From: Acidimicrobiaceae bacterium
GTDB taxonomy: Bacteria > Actinomycetota > Acidimicrobiia > Acidimicrobiales > Poriferisodalaceae
DNA length: 49,805 nt
NCBI GenBank assembly: GCA_026713105.1
Contig: JAPOPC010000108.1
Span: forward strand, 1 to 49,805
Direction: 5' to 3'
Both the position numbers and the translations under genes were made by a program. This document shows, piece by piece, positions 32,727 to 42,329 of the stretch. The notes below the pieces were generated by a model that saw nothing but the letters and a program-made list of their open reading frames with translations, was not told the origin of the DNA and did not search any database. How positions within the stretch are numbered: position 1 is the first letter of the stretch; each line of letters opens with the position of its first letter.

Positions 32727-34328
32727 ATGGCAGACCGCAAGTCGTTCTGGGCGTGGTGCCTGGAATCCGAAGAACCGACCGACGCCGAGCGGGCCGAGCT
32801 GGCCAAGAAGCTCTCGGCCCAGTACGGCACCGAGATCGTGGCCAAGCCGGTCCCATCGGTGGACGACGCCGACCTGCGCCCGCCGCGCATCTCGATTCCC
32901 GACTCGGTCGCCAGCTGGTGCTCTGTGAGCACCTACGACCGGGCTCGCTACGCCTACGGCGCCCACTTCACCGAGCGCGTCCGGGCCTTCAACCTCGACT
33001 TCCCGAACCCTCCCGACGTCGTAGCGCACCCGCGCGACGAGACCGAAGTCGAAGCGACGCTCGACTGGTGCGACGCCAACGACTACATCGCCGTGCCCTA
33101 CGGCGGCGGCTCGTCGGTGGTGTGGGGCCTCACGCCTCCCGAAGACCGCGGACCCACCGTGGTGATCTCGCTGGACCAGCTCGACCAAGTGCTCGAGATC
33201 GACGACGTGTCGCGGGCGGCCCGCATCCAGGCCGGCGTGTTCGGCCCCCACCTCGAAGACCAGCTTCGGCCCAGCGGGCACACGCTGCGCCACTTTCCGC
33301 AGTCGTTCCGCTTCTCGACGCTGGGCGGCTGGATCGCCACACGCTCGGGCGGCCACTACGCCACCAACCACACCCACATCGACGAGTTCGTCGAGTCGAC
33401 TCGGATGATCACGCCGTCGGGCTGGTGGGAGTCGCGCCGGCTGCCCGGCTCGGGGGCCGGACCCAGCCCCGACCGCATGGTGATCGGCTCGGAAGGCATC
33501 TACGGGATCATCACCGAAGCGTGGATGCGTATCCAGAAGCGGCCCACATTCCGGGCCACCGCCGGCATCACCTTCCCGTCGTGGGAAGCCGGCTACGACG
33601 CCGTGCGGCACCTCGTCCAGGCGAAGATGTGGCCGGCCAACCTGCGGATCCTGGACCCGGCCGAAGCCGGACGGGCAGCGGGCATGGACGGCGAGCATGC
33701 GCTGGTGATCGTGTCGTTCGAGTCGGCGGAGCTGACGCAGCGCCACAACATCGCTCAGGCCGTCGAGATCGCCCGAGGCTGCAACGGCCACGTGCCTGAC
33801 GACGAGATCCAGATCGACGACGGAACGGGCACCCCGACCGGGCGCGGCGGTGCCGTCGGCGCTTGGCGCAGCGCGTTCATCGGCGTCGGCAACGGCGTGG
33901 AGACTTCGCTGGGCCTCATCAACGACACCTTCGAAACCGCGATCACCTGGGACCAGTGGCCCGAATTCGACGCGGTCGTACGCGAGAAGGTCGGCGCTGT
34001 GCTGGCCGAGGTGTTCGGCGAGCACCACTCGCTGTCATGCCGGTTCACCCACGTGTACACCGACGGCCCGGCGCCGTACTACACGTGGTCGGGGATGGGC
34101 ACCCCAGGCGGCGAGCTCGAGCAGTGGCAAGCCGTCAAGGACGCAGCCAACGAAGCGCTCGAATCGGCAGGCGGCACCGCCACCCACCACCACGCTGTGG
34201 GCCGGATGCACCGCCCCAACGCCTACGACCGCCAGCGCCCCGAGCTGTTCGCCGAAGCCATTCGGGCCGCCAAGAAGCGGCTCGACCCCAACGGCATCCT
34301 CAACCCCGGCGTCCTCATCGACCCATAG
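32727..34328 (+). CDS. FAD-binding oxidase (alkyl-DHAP-synthase-like)
   Basis: This 533-residue FAD_binding_4/VAO-type flavoprotein has the FAD-domain blocks VVAHPRDETEVEATLDWC, VPYGGGSSVVWGL and ARIQAGVFGPHLEDQLRPSG, then SFRFSTLGGWIATRSGGH, and ends RLDPNGILNPGVLID. The overall order resembles alkyldihydroxyacetone-phosphate synthase, but bacterial relatives oxidise varied hydroxy acids or lipids. The HHHAVGRMH block near residue 490 fits the C-terminal cap of this family. The ATG at 32727 follows GGAGG at ten bases. Convergent with the substrate-binding lipoprotein genes. Confidence 0.9.
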   Translation: MADRKSFWAWCLESEEPTDAERAELAKKLSAQYGTEIVAKPVPSVDDADLRPPRISIPDSVASWCSVSTYDRARYAYGAHFTERVRAFNLDFPNPPDVVAHPRDETEVEATLDWCDANDYIAVPYGGGSSVVWGLTPPEDRGPTVVISLDQLDQVLEIDDVSRAARIQAGVFGPHLEDQLRPSGHTLRHFPQSFRFSTLGGWIATRSGGHYATNHTHIDEFVESTRMITPSGWWESRRLPGSGAGPSPDRMVIGSEGIYGIITEAWMRIQKRPTFRATAGITFPSWEAGYDAVRHLVQAKMWPANLRILDPAEAGRAAGMDGEHALVIVSFESAELTQRHNIAQAVEIARGCNGHVPDDEIQIDDGTGTPTGRGGAVGAWRSAFIGVGNGVETSLGLINDTFETAITWDQWPEFDAVVREKVGAVLAEVFGEHHSLSCRFTHVYTDGPAPYYTWSGMGTPGGELEQWQAVKDAANEALESAGGTATHHHAVGRMHRPNAYDRQRPELFAEAIRAAKKRLDPNGILNPGVLIDP

Positions 34329-34332
34329 AACG

Positions 34333-34387
34333 CGACGAGCGGCCGCCGCTGCCGAGATTGATCCCGGCGGCGACGGCCGCTGCGTCG
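34333..34387. terminator. Strong hairpin terminator, copy 1 of a duplicated 3' flank
   Basis: CGACGAGCGGCCG with its extension pairs with CGGCCGCTGCGTCG around AGATTGATC, forming roughly 20 pairs. It lies between the convergent ends of the FAD oxidase and the first lipoprotein gene and can terminate both. Almost the same hairpin recurs at 36239-36293, also downstream of a lipoprotein gene. Confidence 0.75.
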
Positions 34388-34413
34388 TATTCAGTCAGAT
34401 GGCAAGCGCCTGC

Positions 34414-36117
34414 CTAGCGGCAGCCGCCGTTGTCCTTGTCCCAGGCGCAGTTCGGCGAGCCGCCGTTCACGTCGACAATGTCGCCGACGATGTCCCACGT
34501 CTGCTCCGCCGCGTCGTACTGGCTGAAGTCGGAGCCTTCGATGTAGTAGCCGTCCACTGCACCGTCAGCCGCGAAGTTGATGCCGTCGAGCAGCAGCGGG
34601 TGGTAGATGTCGAGCGACCGTGCGGCCAGGATGAAGTTCGTCCTGGTCAGACCGCCCGGCAGCTCTGCAGCCACCCGGATTGCCTCGGTGTGCGGGTACG
34701 CGAAGTAGTAGCCGGTGCCCAGCAGCGAGATCTCGGGATCGAGGCCCCGGTCGGCGAGCTCAGCGCGCAGGAACGAGATGAACGGCTCATCGACGTGCTT
34801 CGGGTCGGTGGAGTCCTTCACACCGCCGCCCACGATCCACCAGTCATCAGCAGAATCGCCGGCAGGCGCCATGTAGGCCGCCACGGCCTTGCAGACCGAC
34901 GGGGTGAACGCAACCGACAGGTCGTCGAGCAGGCCCGAGTTGTCGACCTCCTGGATGGCGAGCAGGCACGGGTTGCCGGCCGTCATCGAGATGAACACGT
35001 CCGGGCTACCCGCGGCAATCGTGGTGACCTCATTGGTCAGCGTCGGCGCAGCCGGGTCGTGACGCACCGGAACGAACTCCGACACCACATCGGGGTTGGC
35101 GTGTGCGTAGGCCTCGAAGCCCAGCTCGTAGGCCAGACCGAAGTCGTTGTCCATCACCAGGCCGGCCACCTTGACGGGCAGCTCGTCGGGCAGGTTGTCC
35201 CTGATCCAGTTGCCCCACAGGATCGCCTCGGTCGAGTACGACATCTGCATGCCGGTGGTCCATGGGTGGTTCACCGGGTCGCCCCAGGCCGGGTGGCCCG
35301 TAGCGACCATGACCTGCGGAATGCACTCGTCGTTGATCTGGTCGTACACGGCCAGCGTGTTCGGCGAGCCGAGCGTGTGGAGTGCGAAGACGTTCTCAGA
35401 CTCGATCAGCTCATCGATGAACTCGATGGTCTGCGCTGCCACATAACCGTCATCACGGGAGATCAGCAGCATTTCCTTTCCGTCCACGCCGCCGGTCGCA
35501 TTCACGTACTCGTAGTAGTTCTCCCAGCCGACGGTGATATCGCCGTAGGCGGCCAGGTTGCCGGACTTCACGGTGGTCTGGCCGATGCGGATCGTGTCGT
35601 CGGTGATGCCCGTCGTGTCCGACCAGTCAGCCGGGCACTCGTTCATGTCGATCTCGAATCCCGACGGACCCCGCAGGATGCCGTCGTCACCGACGCCGTA
35701 CTCGCCGGCCTCGATGCCAGCGGTGAGATTGGCCACGATGGCTGCACGCTGCGCCGCGGCCAGCTCCCAGATGCCGTCAATGGTGGACAGATCGAAGTCG
35801 TCGATGTTGACGGTCACCATGCCCTCGTCAGCCATGTCGTCCTCGGCCATGTCACCGTCGTCTTCGGCGTCTTCCTCCAACGCCTCCTGGGTGATGCCGC
35901 CGCCGATCGAGCCTTCGTCTTCCGGCTCGGCCTCGTCGGCCATCTCCTCGTCGTCGGCCATCTCGTCGTCGGTCGACTCGTCGGCGGTCTGCGTTCCCGC
36001 GTCTGTCGAGCTGTCGCCGGCATCGTCGTCGTCACCGCCACCGCATGCAGCTGCGATGAGCGAGAACGCGAACAGCAGCGCGAGCAAGCGCCATAGCCCC
36101 CGTCGTGGTCCTGTCAT
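34414..36117 (-). CDS. ABC-type substrate-binding lipoprotein (Peripla_BP_6 type), copy 1
   Basis: This 567-residue protein has a lipoprotein signal (LLALLFAFSLIAAAC, lipobox cysteine at about residue 25), an acidic low-complexity linker of about 90 residues rich in Asp, Glu, Ala and Met, and a substrate-binding domain resembling branched-chain amino-acid/urea binding proteins (IRIGQTTVKSGNLAAYGDIT, FALHTLGSPNTLAVYDQIND). It would be anchored outside the membrane and bind a small organic ligand; no permease or ATPase genes are adjacent. The C-terminus CAWDKDNGGCR is shared with copy 2; its two cysteines may form a disulfide. ATG at 36117 after AAGGGAG. Confidence 0.9.
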   Translation of the reverse strand: MTGPRRGLWRLLALLFAFSLIAAACGGGDDDDAGDSSTDAGTQTADESTDDEMADDEEMADEAEPEDEGSIGGGITQEALEEDAEDDGDMAEDDMADEGMVTVNIDDFDLSTIDGIWELAAAQRAAIVANLTAGIEAGEYGVGDDGILRGPSGFEIDMNECPADWSDTTGITDDTIRIGQTTVKSGNLAAYGDITVGWENYYEYVNATGGVDGKEMLLISRDDGYVAAQTIEFIDELIESENVFALHTLGSPNTLAVYDQINDECIPQVMVATGHPAWGDPVNHPWTTGMQMSYSTEAILWGNWIRDNLPDELPVKVAGLVMDNDFGLAYELGFEAYAHANPDVVSEFVPVRHDPAAPTLTNEVTTIAAGSPDVFISMTAGNPCLLAIQEVDNSGLLDDLSVAFTPSVCKAVAAYMAPAGDSADDWWIVGGGVKDSTDPKHVDEPFISFLRAELADRGLDPEISLLGTGYYFAYPHTEAIRVAAELPGGLTRTNFILAARSLDIYHPLLLDGINFAADGAVDGYYIEGSDFSQYDAAEQTWDIVGDIVDVNGGSPNCAWDKDNGGCR

Positions 36118-36236
36118 GGGATTCTCCCTTGCGTTGTCGTGCCGCACCGACGACCGAGAAGATCTCTGACGCCAGACGGTTCGGGTGACCCTAATGGCCC
36201 ACGCAGAGCCGATATGTCCCGAGCCTGTTCAGCAAG

Positions 36237-36333
36237 CGCGACAAGCGGCCGCCGCTGCCGAGATTGATCCCGGCGGCGACGGCCGCTGCGTCGTATTTGG
36301 TCAGATGGCAAGCGCCTGCCTAGCGGCAGCCGC
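36237..36333 (-). repeat. Second copy of the lipoprotein 3' flank with terminator
   Basis: This segment matches 34331-34428, including the hairpin (36239-36293), the spacer TCAGATGGCAAGCGCCTGCC, and the last codons and stop of the lipoprotein gene. Right after it the same stop region (GCGCCTGCCTAGCGGCAGCC) appears again as the true end of the upstream paralogue (from about 36348). The leftover stop region marks a tandem-duplication junction. The hairpin should end transcription of copy 2 before copy 1. Confidence 0.85.
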
Positions 36334-36354
36334 TGACTCTGATGCGGCGCCTGC

Positions 36355-38040
36355 CTAGCGGCAGCCGCCGTTGTCCTTGTCCCAGACGCAGTTGCCTGAA
36401 GCGCCGTTCACGTCAATGACGTTCGAGACGATCCAGGAGTGCGTGGACGAGTCGTACTGGCTGAAGTCGGTGCCCTCGATCGGGAATGCATCGGCGTTGC
36501 CGTTCATGGCGAACGTGATGCCGTCCAGGAAGATCGGGTGATGGATGTCGATCGCCCGCACCGCCAGGATGAAGTTCGCCCGGTTCAGGCCCGCCGGGTT
36601 GTTCGCACTCGCAGGCAGCTCCGCAGCAATGCGCAGCGCCTCCACGTACGGGTAGCCCAGCATGTAGCCGTTGCCGAACATCGAGATCGTCGGATCGAGG
36701 TCGTTGGCCTCAAGGCTCTCGATGATGAAGTCGATGAACGCATCGCTGCCGATGAGCGCCGGGTCGGTGGTGTCCTTGACACCGCCGCCCACGATCAGCC
36801 AGCCGTCGCCGTCATCGCCAGCCGGAGAGATCCAGCTTGCCGGTGCCTTGCACACTGACGGCGTGAACGCTGCCGAAATCTCTTCCTTCAGACCCGACGC
36901 CGCGACCTCCTGGATGGCCAGCAGGCAAGCGTTGCCCGCGGTCATCGAGATGTAGACGTCCGGGTCGTTGGCGGCGATCGTCGTGATCTCGTTCGTGATC
37001 GTCGGCGAGGCCGGGTCGTGACGCACCGGGACGAACTCCGACACCACGTCGGGGTTGTTGTGGGCGTATTCCTCGAAGCCCAGCTCGTAGGCCAGACCGA
37101 AGTCGTTGTCCATCACCAGACCGGCCACCACGACGGGCAGCTCGTCGGCGAGGTTCTCCTTGATCCAGTTGCCCCACAGCACGGCTTCTGTCGAGTAGGA
37201 CAGGATGCTGCCGGTGGTCCAGGGGTGTACCTCAGGATCGCCCCATGCCGGGTGGCCCGTCCACACGAACGGCTGCGGGATGCACTCGGCGTTGAGCGTG
37301 TCGTACACCGCCAGCGTGTTCGGCGAGCCCAGCGTGTGAATCGCGAAGACGTTGTCGTTCTCGATCAGCTCGTCGACGAACTCGATGGTCTGTGCAGCGA
37401 CGTACGCATCGTCGTAGGACTTCATCACGACATTGCGACCGGCAATACCGCCGGCGTCGTTGACGGAGCCGAGATACGTCTGCCAGCCGAGTCGAGCGTT
37501 GCCGTACAGCGCGAGCGTGCCCGACTGCGGGCCCGTCTGACCGATGCGGATCTCGTTGTCCGTGATGCCCTCGGTGTTCGACCAGTCCTCAGGGCACTCG
37601 TTGAGGTCGATCGTGAACCCCTCGGGGCCCCGCAGGATGTTGTCGTCGCCGACGCCCCACTCGCCAGACTCGATGTGAGCGGTAATCCGTTCGACAACCT
37701 TCGCACGACGGAACGTGGCCTCTTCGAAGATGCCCTCGATGGTGGAGCGGTCAAACTCCATCATCTCCTCTTCTTCTTCTACCATCTCCTCCTCTTCGGA
37801 GGCCTGCTCGATGACTTCCTGGCTGAGGCCGCCGGCCTCTTCCTCAGGTTCGCCCTCGGCCATCTCCTCTTCTTCGGCCATCTCCTCTTCAGCCATGTCC
37901 TCTTCTTCGGCCATGGCCTCGGTGGTCTGGGTCTCGCCGGCGTCGTCGTCGCCGTCGTCGCCGCCGCAGGCCGCTGCTACGAGCGAGAACGCAAAGAGCA
38001 GCGCTAGCAAGCGCAGAAGTCGGTTCTTGGTTAGTTGCAT
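36355..38040 (-). CDS. ABC-type substrate-binding lipoprotein (Peripla_BP_6 type), copy 2
   Basis: This 561-residue paralogue of the protein at 34414-36117 has a lipobox (LLALLFAFSLVAAAC), a highly acidic repetitive linker (runs of EEEDMAEEEMAEEEE and a second stretch near EEEEMVEEEEEMME), the binding domain (IRIGQTGPQSGTLALYGNAR, VFAIHTLGSPNTLAVYDTLN), and the ending CVWDKDNGGCR. The binding domains are closely similar, and the linkers differ most. The ATG at 38040 follows AGGAGGGG. Divergence within ligand-contact regions would let the two bind different substrates; this is inferred. A terminator separates the two genes, so they are probably transcribed independently. Confidence 0.9.
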   Translation of the reverse strand: MQLTKNRLLRLLALLFAFSLVAAACGGDDGDDDAGETQTTEAMAEEEDMAEEEMAEEEEMAEGEPEEEAGGLSQEVIEQASEEEEMVEEEEEMMEFDRSTIEGIFEEATFRRAKVVERITAHIESGEWGVGDDNILRGPEGFTIDLNECPEDWSNTEGITDNEIRIGQTGPQSGTLALYGNARLGWQTYLGSVNDAGGIAGRNVVMKSYDDAYVAAQTIEFVDELIENDNVFAIHTLGSPNTLAVYDTLNAECIPQPFVWTGHPAWGDPEVHPWTTGSILSYSTEAVLWGNWIKENLADELPVVVAGLVMDNDFGLAYELGFEEYAHNNPDVVSEFVPVRHDPASPTITNEITTIAANDPDVYISMTAGNACLLAIQEVAASGLKEEISAAFTPSVCKAPASWISPAGDDGDGWLIVGGGVKDTTDPALIGSDAFIDFIIESLEANDLDPTISMFGNGYMLGYPYVEALRIAAELPASANNPAGLNRANFILAVRAIDIHHPIFLDGITFAMNGNADAFPIEGTDFSQYDSSTHSWIVSNVIDVNGASGNCVWDKDNGGCR

Positions 38041-38349
38041 GGGTCCCCTCCTGGGTGGAACAGCAGACGCCGCGGCATCCCAAGTTGACAGCGAGCAGCC
38101 GTGGCCCCCGACTGTCCCCCGATGACCGCTGCGGCGGTGCGCGCGAGAGTAATCGCGTCGTGCGAAGTGTTTCTGGCCGAGTTGCGACGATTGCGTGACA
38201 ATCGCTGTCGACTCGAGCCCAGGGCACAGATGACATAGCTGCGGAGGCGGCAGGAGACTCTGCGACGTTGCGACCTGCTGGATCGCTGGAGCAGAGGGTC
38301 CTGCCGCCTCTGCAGCGGGCGCGGGCGGGCACGCGTAGCGTGTCGGCTC
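38041..38349. other. Divergent intergenic region with promoters and the 88-bp element
   Basis: This 309-bp gap lies between the starts of the lipoprotein gene (minus strand) and the LLM oxidoreductase (plus strand). It contains the strong ribosome-binding site of the lipoprotein gene (AGGAGGGG on the minus strand next to 38041) and, at 38235-38322, the second 88-bp element. I see no open reading frame that looks coding. Confidence 0.6.
38235..38322. repeat. 88-bp structured element, copy B
   Basis: This copy differs from copy A (22811-22898) at five of 88 positions. The outer stem GCGGAGGCGGCAGGA pairs with TCCTGCCGCCTCTGC with one G-T pair, and the CTCTGC/GCAGAG inner stem is unchanged. It lies 5' of the LLM gene start, about 27 bp before the ATG, and in a divergent promoter region, so it is not simply a terminator. 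Confidence 0.8.
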
Positions 38350-39267
38350 ATGGAATGGGGAGTCACACTGCCGCACTTGGGCCACGTCGGAAGCCGGGAC
38401 GGGCTCATCACGTTCGCCTCGGAAGTCGACCAGCTCGGATTCGACTCGGGCTGGGCGTCAGATCATGTCTGCTGGCCGGCCGAGCTGGTGTCGAAATATC
38501 CGTACTCCGACGACGGTTCGTTCCCAGCGCCGCCAAAGACGGGCTGGCTCGATCCGATCGGCACGCTGCTGTTCGTGGCCGCCGTCACCGAGAACCTGCG
38601 GCTGGGCTTCAGCGTGCTGATCCTGCCCTACCGGCCGCCAGTCGAAACAGCGAAGCGATTGGCGACCATCGACGTGCTGTCGAACGGCCGGTTGATTCTG
38701 GGCGTGGGCGTGGGCTGGATGCGCGAGGAAGCCGAGGTGCTCGGCATGCCGTGGGACCGCCGGGGCAAGCGCTCCGACGAGCAGCTCGAGGTGTTCCGCA
38801 CGCTGTTCACCGAGGACAATCCGAGCTTCGACGGCGAGTTCTATTCCTTCCCCGCCGTCGGCTTCGAGCCCAAGCCAGTGCAAGACCCGGTGCCGGTGTG
38901 GGTGGGCGGCAACACCGCTGCCGCCTACCGGCGAGTGGCACAGCACGGGCACGGCTTTCACGCCGCGTTCGAGACGCTCGACGAGGTTGCGTCAGGCTGG
39001 AGCCAGGTGGGCGAGGCGTGTGATGCCGCGGGCCGCGACCGCAGCGAGATCACCTTGTCGCTGCGCTACTACCTCGACCCGGCATCGGCGATGAAGCCGG
39101 CGGTGTCGATAGCCGGCAGCACAGAGCAGATGATCGACAGCGTGGGCCAGGTAGCGGACACCGGAGTGACGCATTTCGTGGTCGACCCGGTGGCGCGCGG
39201 CGGCATCGAAGGCCGCCTCGATGCGCTGCGGGCCTTCATGGCCGACGTCGCCCCCCACTTCGCCTAG
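38350..39267 (+). CDS. LLM-class F420-dependent oxidoreductase
   Basis: This 305-residue luciferase-like protein has [68 protein letters not shown] and [19 protein letters not shown], the blocks of the F420-dependent LLM group. ATG at 38350. The substrate is not predictable. Its ribosome-binding region lies immediately 3' of the 88-bp structured element, so translation may be influenced by that structure. Confidence 0.92.
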   Translation: MEWGVTLPHLGHVGSRDGLITFASEVDQLGFDSGWASDHVCWPAELVSKYPYSDDGSFPAPPKTGWLDPIGTLLFVAAVTENLRLGFSVLILPYRPPVETAKRLATIDVLSNGRLILGVGVGWMREEAEVLGMPWDRRGKRSDEQLEVFRTLFTEDNPSFDGEFYSFPAVGFEPKPVQDPVPVWVGGNTAAAYRRVAQHGHGFHAAFETLDEVASGWSQVGEACDAAGRDRSEITLSLRYYLDPASAMKPAVSIAGSTEQMIDSVGQVADTGVTHFVVDPVARGGIEGRLDALRAFMADVAPHFA

Positions 39268-39332
39268 CGCCAGCCTTCCCCGCCGACGAAATCGAGCGCG
39301 CCCCGTTCGCTGCGGGGCGGCAGACTCGGTGC

Positions 39333-41315
39333 GTGCTGTGGGGATCCTCGCTTGGGAAGTCGTACCCGCCGCGGCGGCTGTTCGCTGATGTCAGCGTGCA
39401 GCTCTCCGCCGGCCGGCGGGTCGCGCTGGTGGGCGGCAACGGCATCGGCAAGACGACCCTGCTGGAGATACTGGCTGGCCTCAACGAGCCCGATGAGGGC
39501 GAGGTCCACCGCCAGAACGGGCTGACGCTCGGGTATCTGCCCCAGGAGCTCGACGAGATCACCGAGGGCACCGTGCTCGAGGCGACGCTGGCGGGCGCGA
39601 GCGACATCACCGCCATGACGGCCGAGCTGCGCTCACTCGAAGCGCGGCTGGCCGACATCGACGCTGCGGATCATGACGAGGTGCTGGCCCGCTACGGCGA
39701 GCTGGAGGCCCGCTTCCGCCAGGTCGGCGGTTACGGCTTCGAGGCGGAGGCTCACCGGGTGCTCGCCGGGCTGGGCTTCGCCGCTGACGACGCGCAGCGC
39801 CCGGTCGCTCAACTGTCGGGCGGCTGGCGGATGCGGGTTGCGCTCGCACAGCTCCTGCTGTCGAAGCCCGATGTGCTGCTGGCCGACGAGCCCACGAACC
39901 ACCTCGATGTCGACTCGGTGGCCTGGCTGGAGGATCAGCTCGCCTCGTGGGAGGGCGGGCTGCTGTTCGTCAGCCACGACCGCGACTTCATCGACGCAGT
40001 CGCCAACCGGGTCATCGAGATGGACGGCGCGAGCGCGTACGAGCACGTCGGCGGCTTCGCCGAGTTCGTCGTGGCCCGTGAGGAGCGAATTGTCGCTGCC
40101 GAGGCGGCAGCGGCACAGCAGGCTCGGCGGCGGGCGCACACCGAACGCTTCATCGAGCGCTTCCGCTACAAGGCCACCAAGGCCCGCCAGGTGCAGAGCC
40201 GGATCAAGGCGTTGGAGAAGATCGAGCCGGTGGAGGTGCCCACCCGCAAGGAGCTGGCGGCACGCTTCGGATTCGGCACGCCCCGGCGGTCGTCACGGGT
40301 GGTCACCGAACTGGTCGATGCATCGCTGGGTTACGCCGATGGCGACGCACCCGTGCTGGAAGGCGTCGGCCTGGTCATCGAACGCGGCACCAAGGTGGGC
40401 GTGGTGGGGCCCAACGGCGCCGGCAAGACGACGCTGCTGCGGGTGCTGCGGGGCGAGCTGGGCGTGCTCGGCGGCGAGCTGCACCGGGGCCGCAACGTCG
40501 ACATGGCCACCTTCGAGCAGCATCTCGCCGAGGTCATGGACCCTCGCCGCACGGTGGTGGAGGAATTCACGGCGTCGGTGGGCGATCAGCCGGGCCGCAA
40601 CGTGCGCACCATGCTGGGCGGGTTCGGCTTTGCGGGCGATGCGGCCGACCGCAAAGTGGCCGACCTGTCAGGCGGCGAGCGGACGCGGCTGGCGCTGGGG
40701 ATGACCATGGCCAACCCGGTCAACCTGCTGGTGCTCGACGAGCCCACCAACCATCTCGACCTGCCGAGCTGCGACCTGCTGGAGGATGCGCTGTCGGTGT
40801 ATCCGGGCACAGTGCTGCTGGTGACCCACGACCGCCACCTCATCCGCAGCGTGGCCGACTCGCTGATCGTGGTGCGCGACGGCACTGCCACCCTGCACCC
40901 AGGCGTCGACGAGGATCTGCTGCGACCCCCGGGGCTGAGCACGCGACGGACTGCTGGGGGCAGCACCGGCGGCCGGATCGCCGGGAGCCGATCCGATGCC
41001 GCCGCGGACACGCCCACATCTCGTGCGGCCGCGGCCGAGCGACGCCGACAGGGCGCCAGCAAACGTCAAGCCGCCCACGATGCGACAGCAGATCTGCGCC
41101 GAGCGCTGGTCGCGGCCGAGCGAGCATGGGAAGCCGCCGAGCACCGTGTGGCCGAGTTGCAGGCGCTTCTCGGCGAGCCGGCTACCTACGAAGAACCGGA
41201 GCTCGCGCGCCAGGTGGCCGAGGACTACGGCACCGCCAAGTCTGAAGCCATGACACACATGAGCGAATGCGAGTCGCTGCAACGACGCATCGAGCGGGCG
41301 GCGGCAAGCGTCTGA
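39333..41315 (+). CDS. ABC-F family ATPase
   Basis: This 660-residue cytosolic protein has two ABC ATPase domains and no membrane segment. Walker A motifs are GGNGIGKTT (about residue 35) and GPNGAGKTT; signatures are [15 protein letters not shown] and [13 protein letters not shown]; Walker B sequences [11 protein letters not shown] and [11 protein letters not shown] show the ABC-F pattern. Between them is the charged linker helix ([19 protein letters not shown]). A C-terminal coiled-coil segment ends in [19 protein letters not shown] proteins act on the ribosome in translation control or antibiotic protection. The GTG at 39333 is the likely start. Confidence 0.93.
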   Translation: MLWGSSLGKSYPPRRLFADVSVQLSAGRRVALVGGNGIGKTTLLEILAGLNEPDEGEVHRQNGLTLGYLPQELDEITEGTVLEATLAGASDITAMTAELRSLEARLADIDAADHDEVLARYGELEARFRQVGGYGFEAEAHRVLAGLGFAADDAQRPVAQLSGGWRMRVALAQLLLSKPDVLLADEPTNHLDVDSVAWLEDQLASWEGGLLFVSHDRDFIDAVANRVIEMDGASAYEHVGGFAEFVVAREERIVAAEAAAAQQARRRAHTERFIERFRYKATKARQVQSRIKALEKIEPVEVPTRKELAARFGFGTPRRSSRVVTELVDASLGYADGDAPVLEGVGLVIERGTKVGVVGPNGAGKTTLLRVLRGELGVLGGELHRGRNVDMATFEQHLAEVMDPRRTVVEEFTASVGDQPGRNVRTMLGGFGFAGDAADRKVADLSGGERTRLALGMTMANPVNLLVLDEPTNHLDLPSCDLLEDALSVYPGTVLLVTHDRHLIRSVADSLIVVRDGTATLHPGVDEDLLRPPGLSTRRTAGGSTGGRIAGSRSDAAADTPTSRAAAAERRRQGASKRQAAHDATADLRRALVAAERAWEAAEHRVAELQALLGEPATYEEPELARQVAEDYGTAKSEAMTHMSECESLQRRIERAAASV

Positions 41316-41361
41316 CGCGCTGACGCCGACCGGCTGGGGCCCGTGCGCCGACCCGATGTCG

Positions 41362-42144
41362 CTAGCCGCAACCGGCGGGAGGCGGGGTGACAGCTACGTG
41401 GTCGACGGCGACGGTTCCGGTGCTGCCGTCGGCGTGCTGTTGGAAGGTGACCAGGCACGCCGTTCCGTTCGACGGTGTGCCCATGGGGGCGCCGGAATAC
41501 CAGGCGATGACCTCGCCGACGGACACGTCAGTGGTGACGTGCCAATGTCCGAGCGCCACGTAGTCGGCGGCGGTGGCTTCGATCTCTTCGGCGGCGATCG
41601 GCGAGGACCGGTGCGCGTCATCGTCGGTGCGCTGGAAGTGCCCGTGCCCAGCAGCGATGAACCAGCCGTCGTCGGGGCGTGCCGGCACGCCCGCGAGGGG
41701 GCGGTAGTCGGCATCGTGGGAGTCCATGGCCCGGCCCCACAGGGTCAGGTCGTGCTCGCCGAAGTGCAGGGTTGCCCCTAACGGATCATCGAGGAAGATC
41801 ACCCCGGCGCCGGTGACTTCGAGGCGGTGCTCGTGGTCGGCGTGGGTGCCCCACAGGGTCCGTTCGTCGTGGACGTCGTGGTTGCCGGGGATGATGACCA
41901 CCGAGGCGTCGACGTCGCCGAGCAGCTCCATGGTGTGCGCGACGTCGGGGCGCCGCAGCCGGGCGTGGTCGAACAGGTCTCCAGCGATCAGCAGCACGTC
42001 AGCCTGGTAGGCGGCTGCGGTGTCGGCGAGGGCGTGGATGGGGCACTGGCACACGTCGCGGTGCGCTCCGTGCGGTCCGCGCACGTGGCCGATGTGGACA
42101 TCGGAGGTGTGCAGAACGCGCAGCGTGTGCCCTGCCCCGGGCAT
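41362..42144 (-). CDS. Metallophosphoesterase
   Basis: This 260-residue calcineurin-like phosphoesterase has the metal-binding motifs in order: HTSDVHIGH, LLIAGDLFDH, IIPGNHDVHDE, AGHGHF and YVALGHWHV. It should be a cytosolic phosphodiesterase or nuclease related to the SbcD/YfcE group. I chose the ATG at 42144 (MPGAGHTLRVLHTSD); a GTG at 42186 is possible. It is convergent with the ABC-F gene and divergent from surE. Confidence 0.92.
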   Translation of the reverse strand: MPGAGHTLRVLHTSDVHIGHVRGPHGAHRDVCQCPIHALADTAAAYQADVLLIAGDLFDHARLRRPDVAHTMELLGDVDASVVIIPGNHDVHDERTLWGTHADHEHRLEVTGAGVIFLDDPLGATLHFGEHDLTLWGRAMDSHDADYRPLAGVPARPDDGWFIAAGHGHFQRTDDDAHRSSPIAAEEIEATAADYVALGHWHVTTDVSVGEVIAWYSGAPMGTPSNGTACLVTFQQHADGSTGTVAVDHVAVTPPPAGCG

Positions 42145-42329
42145 CTCGGTCTCAGCCAGTCCAATCACCGCGAGACAGCTTGCCACGGCATGCTGGCCGA
42201 CACTCCGGGCCGAACCCTGGGCCCTGACACTGGGCGTCAGACAACTTTCGGCTGGATGTCAACGCTGCGGCACCGCCGGTTCACAAGGGGTACATCCCCG
42301 CTTCACCTTCGGGCGGTACCTTCGACACG

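Noticed and set aside
31776..34028. A 750-codon minus-strand frame opposite the acyl-CoA dehydrogenase and FAD oxidase
   Set aside because: It is a shadow of two well-recognised genes; the translated sequence is low in recognisable motifs.
33850..36096. A 748-codon plus-strand frame spanning the FAD oxidase end and the first lipoprotein
   Set aside because: It crosses a terminator hairpin and two genes on different strands and frames; no motif supports it.
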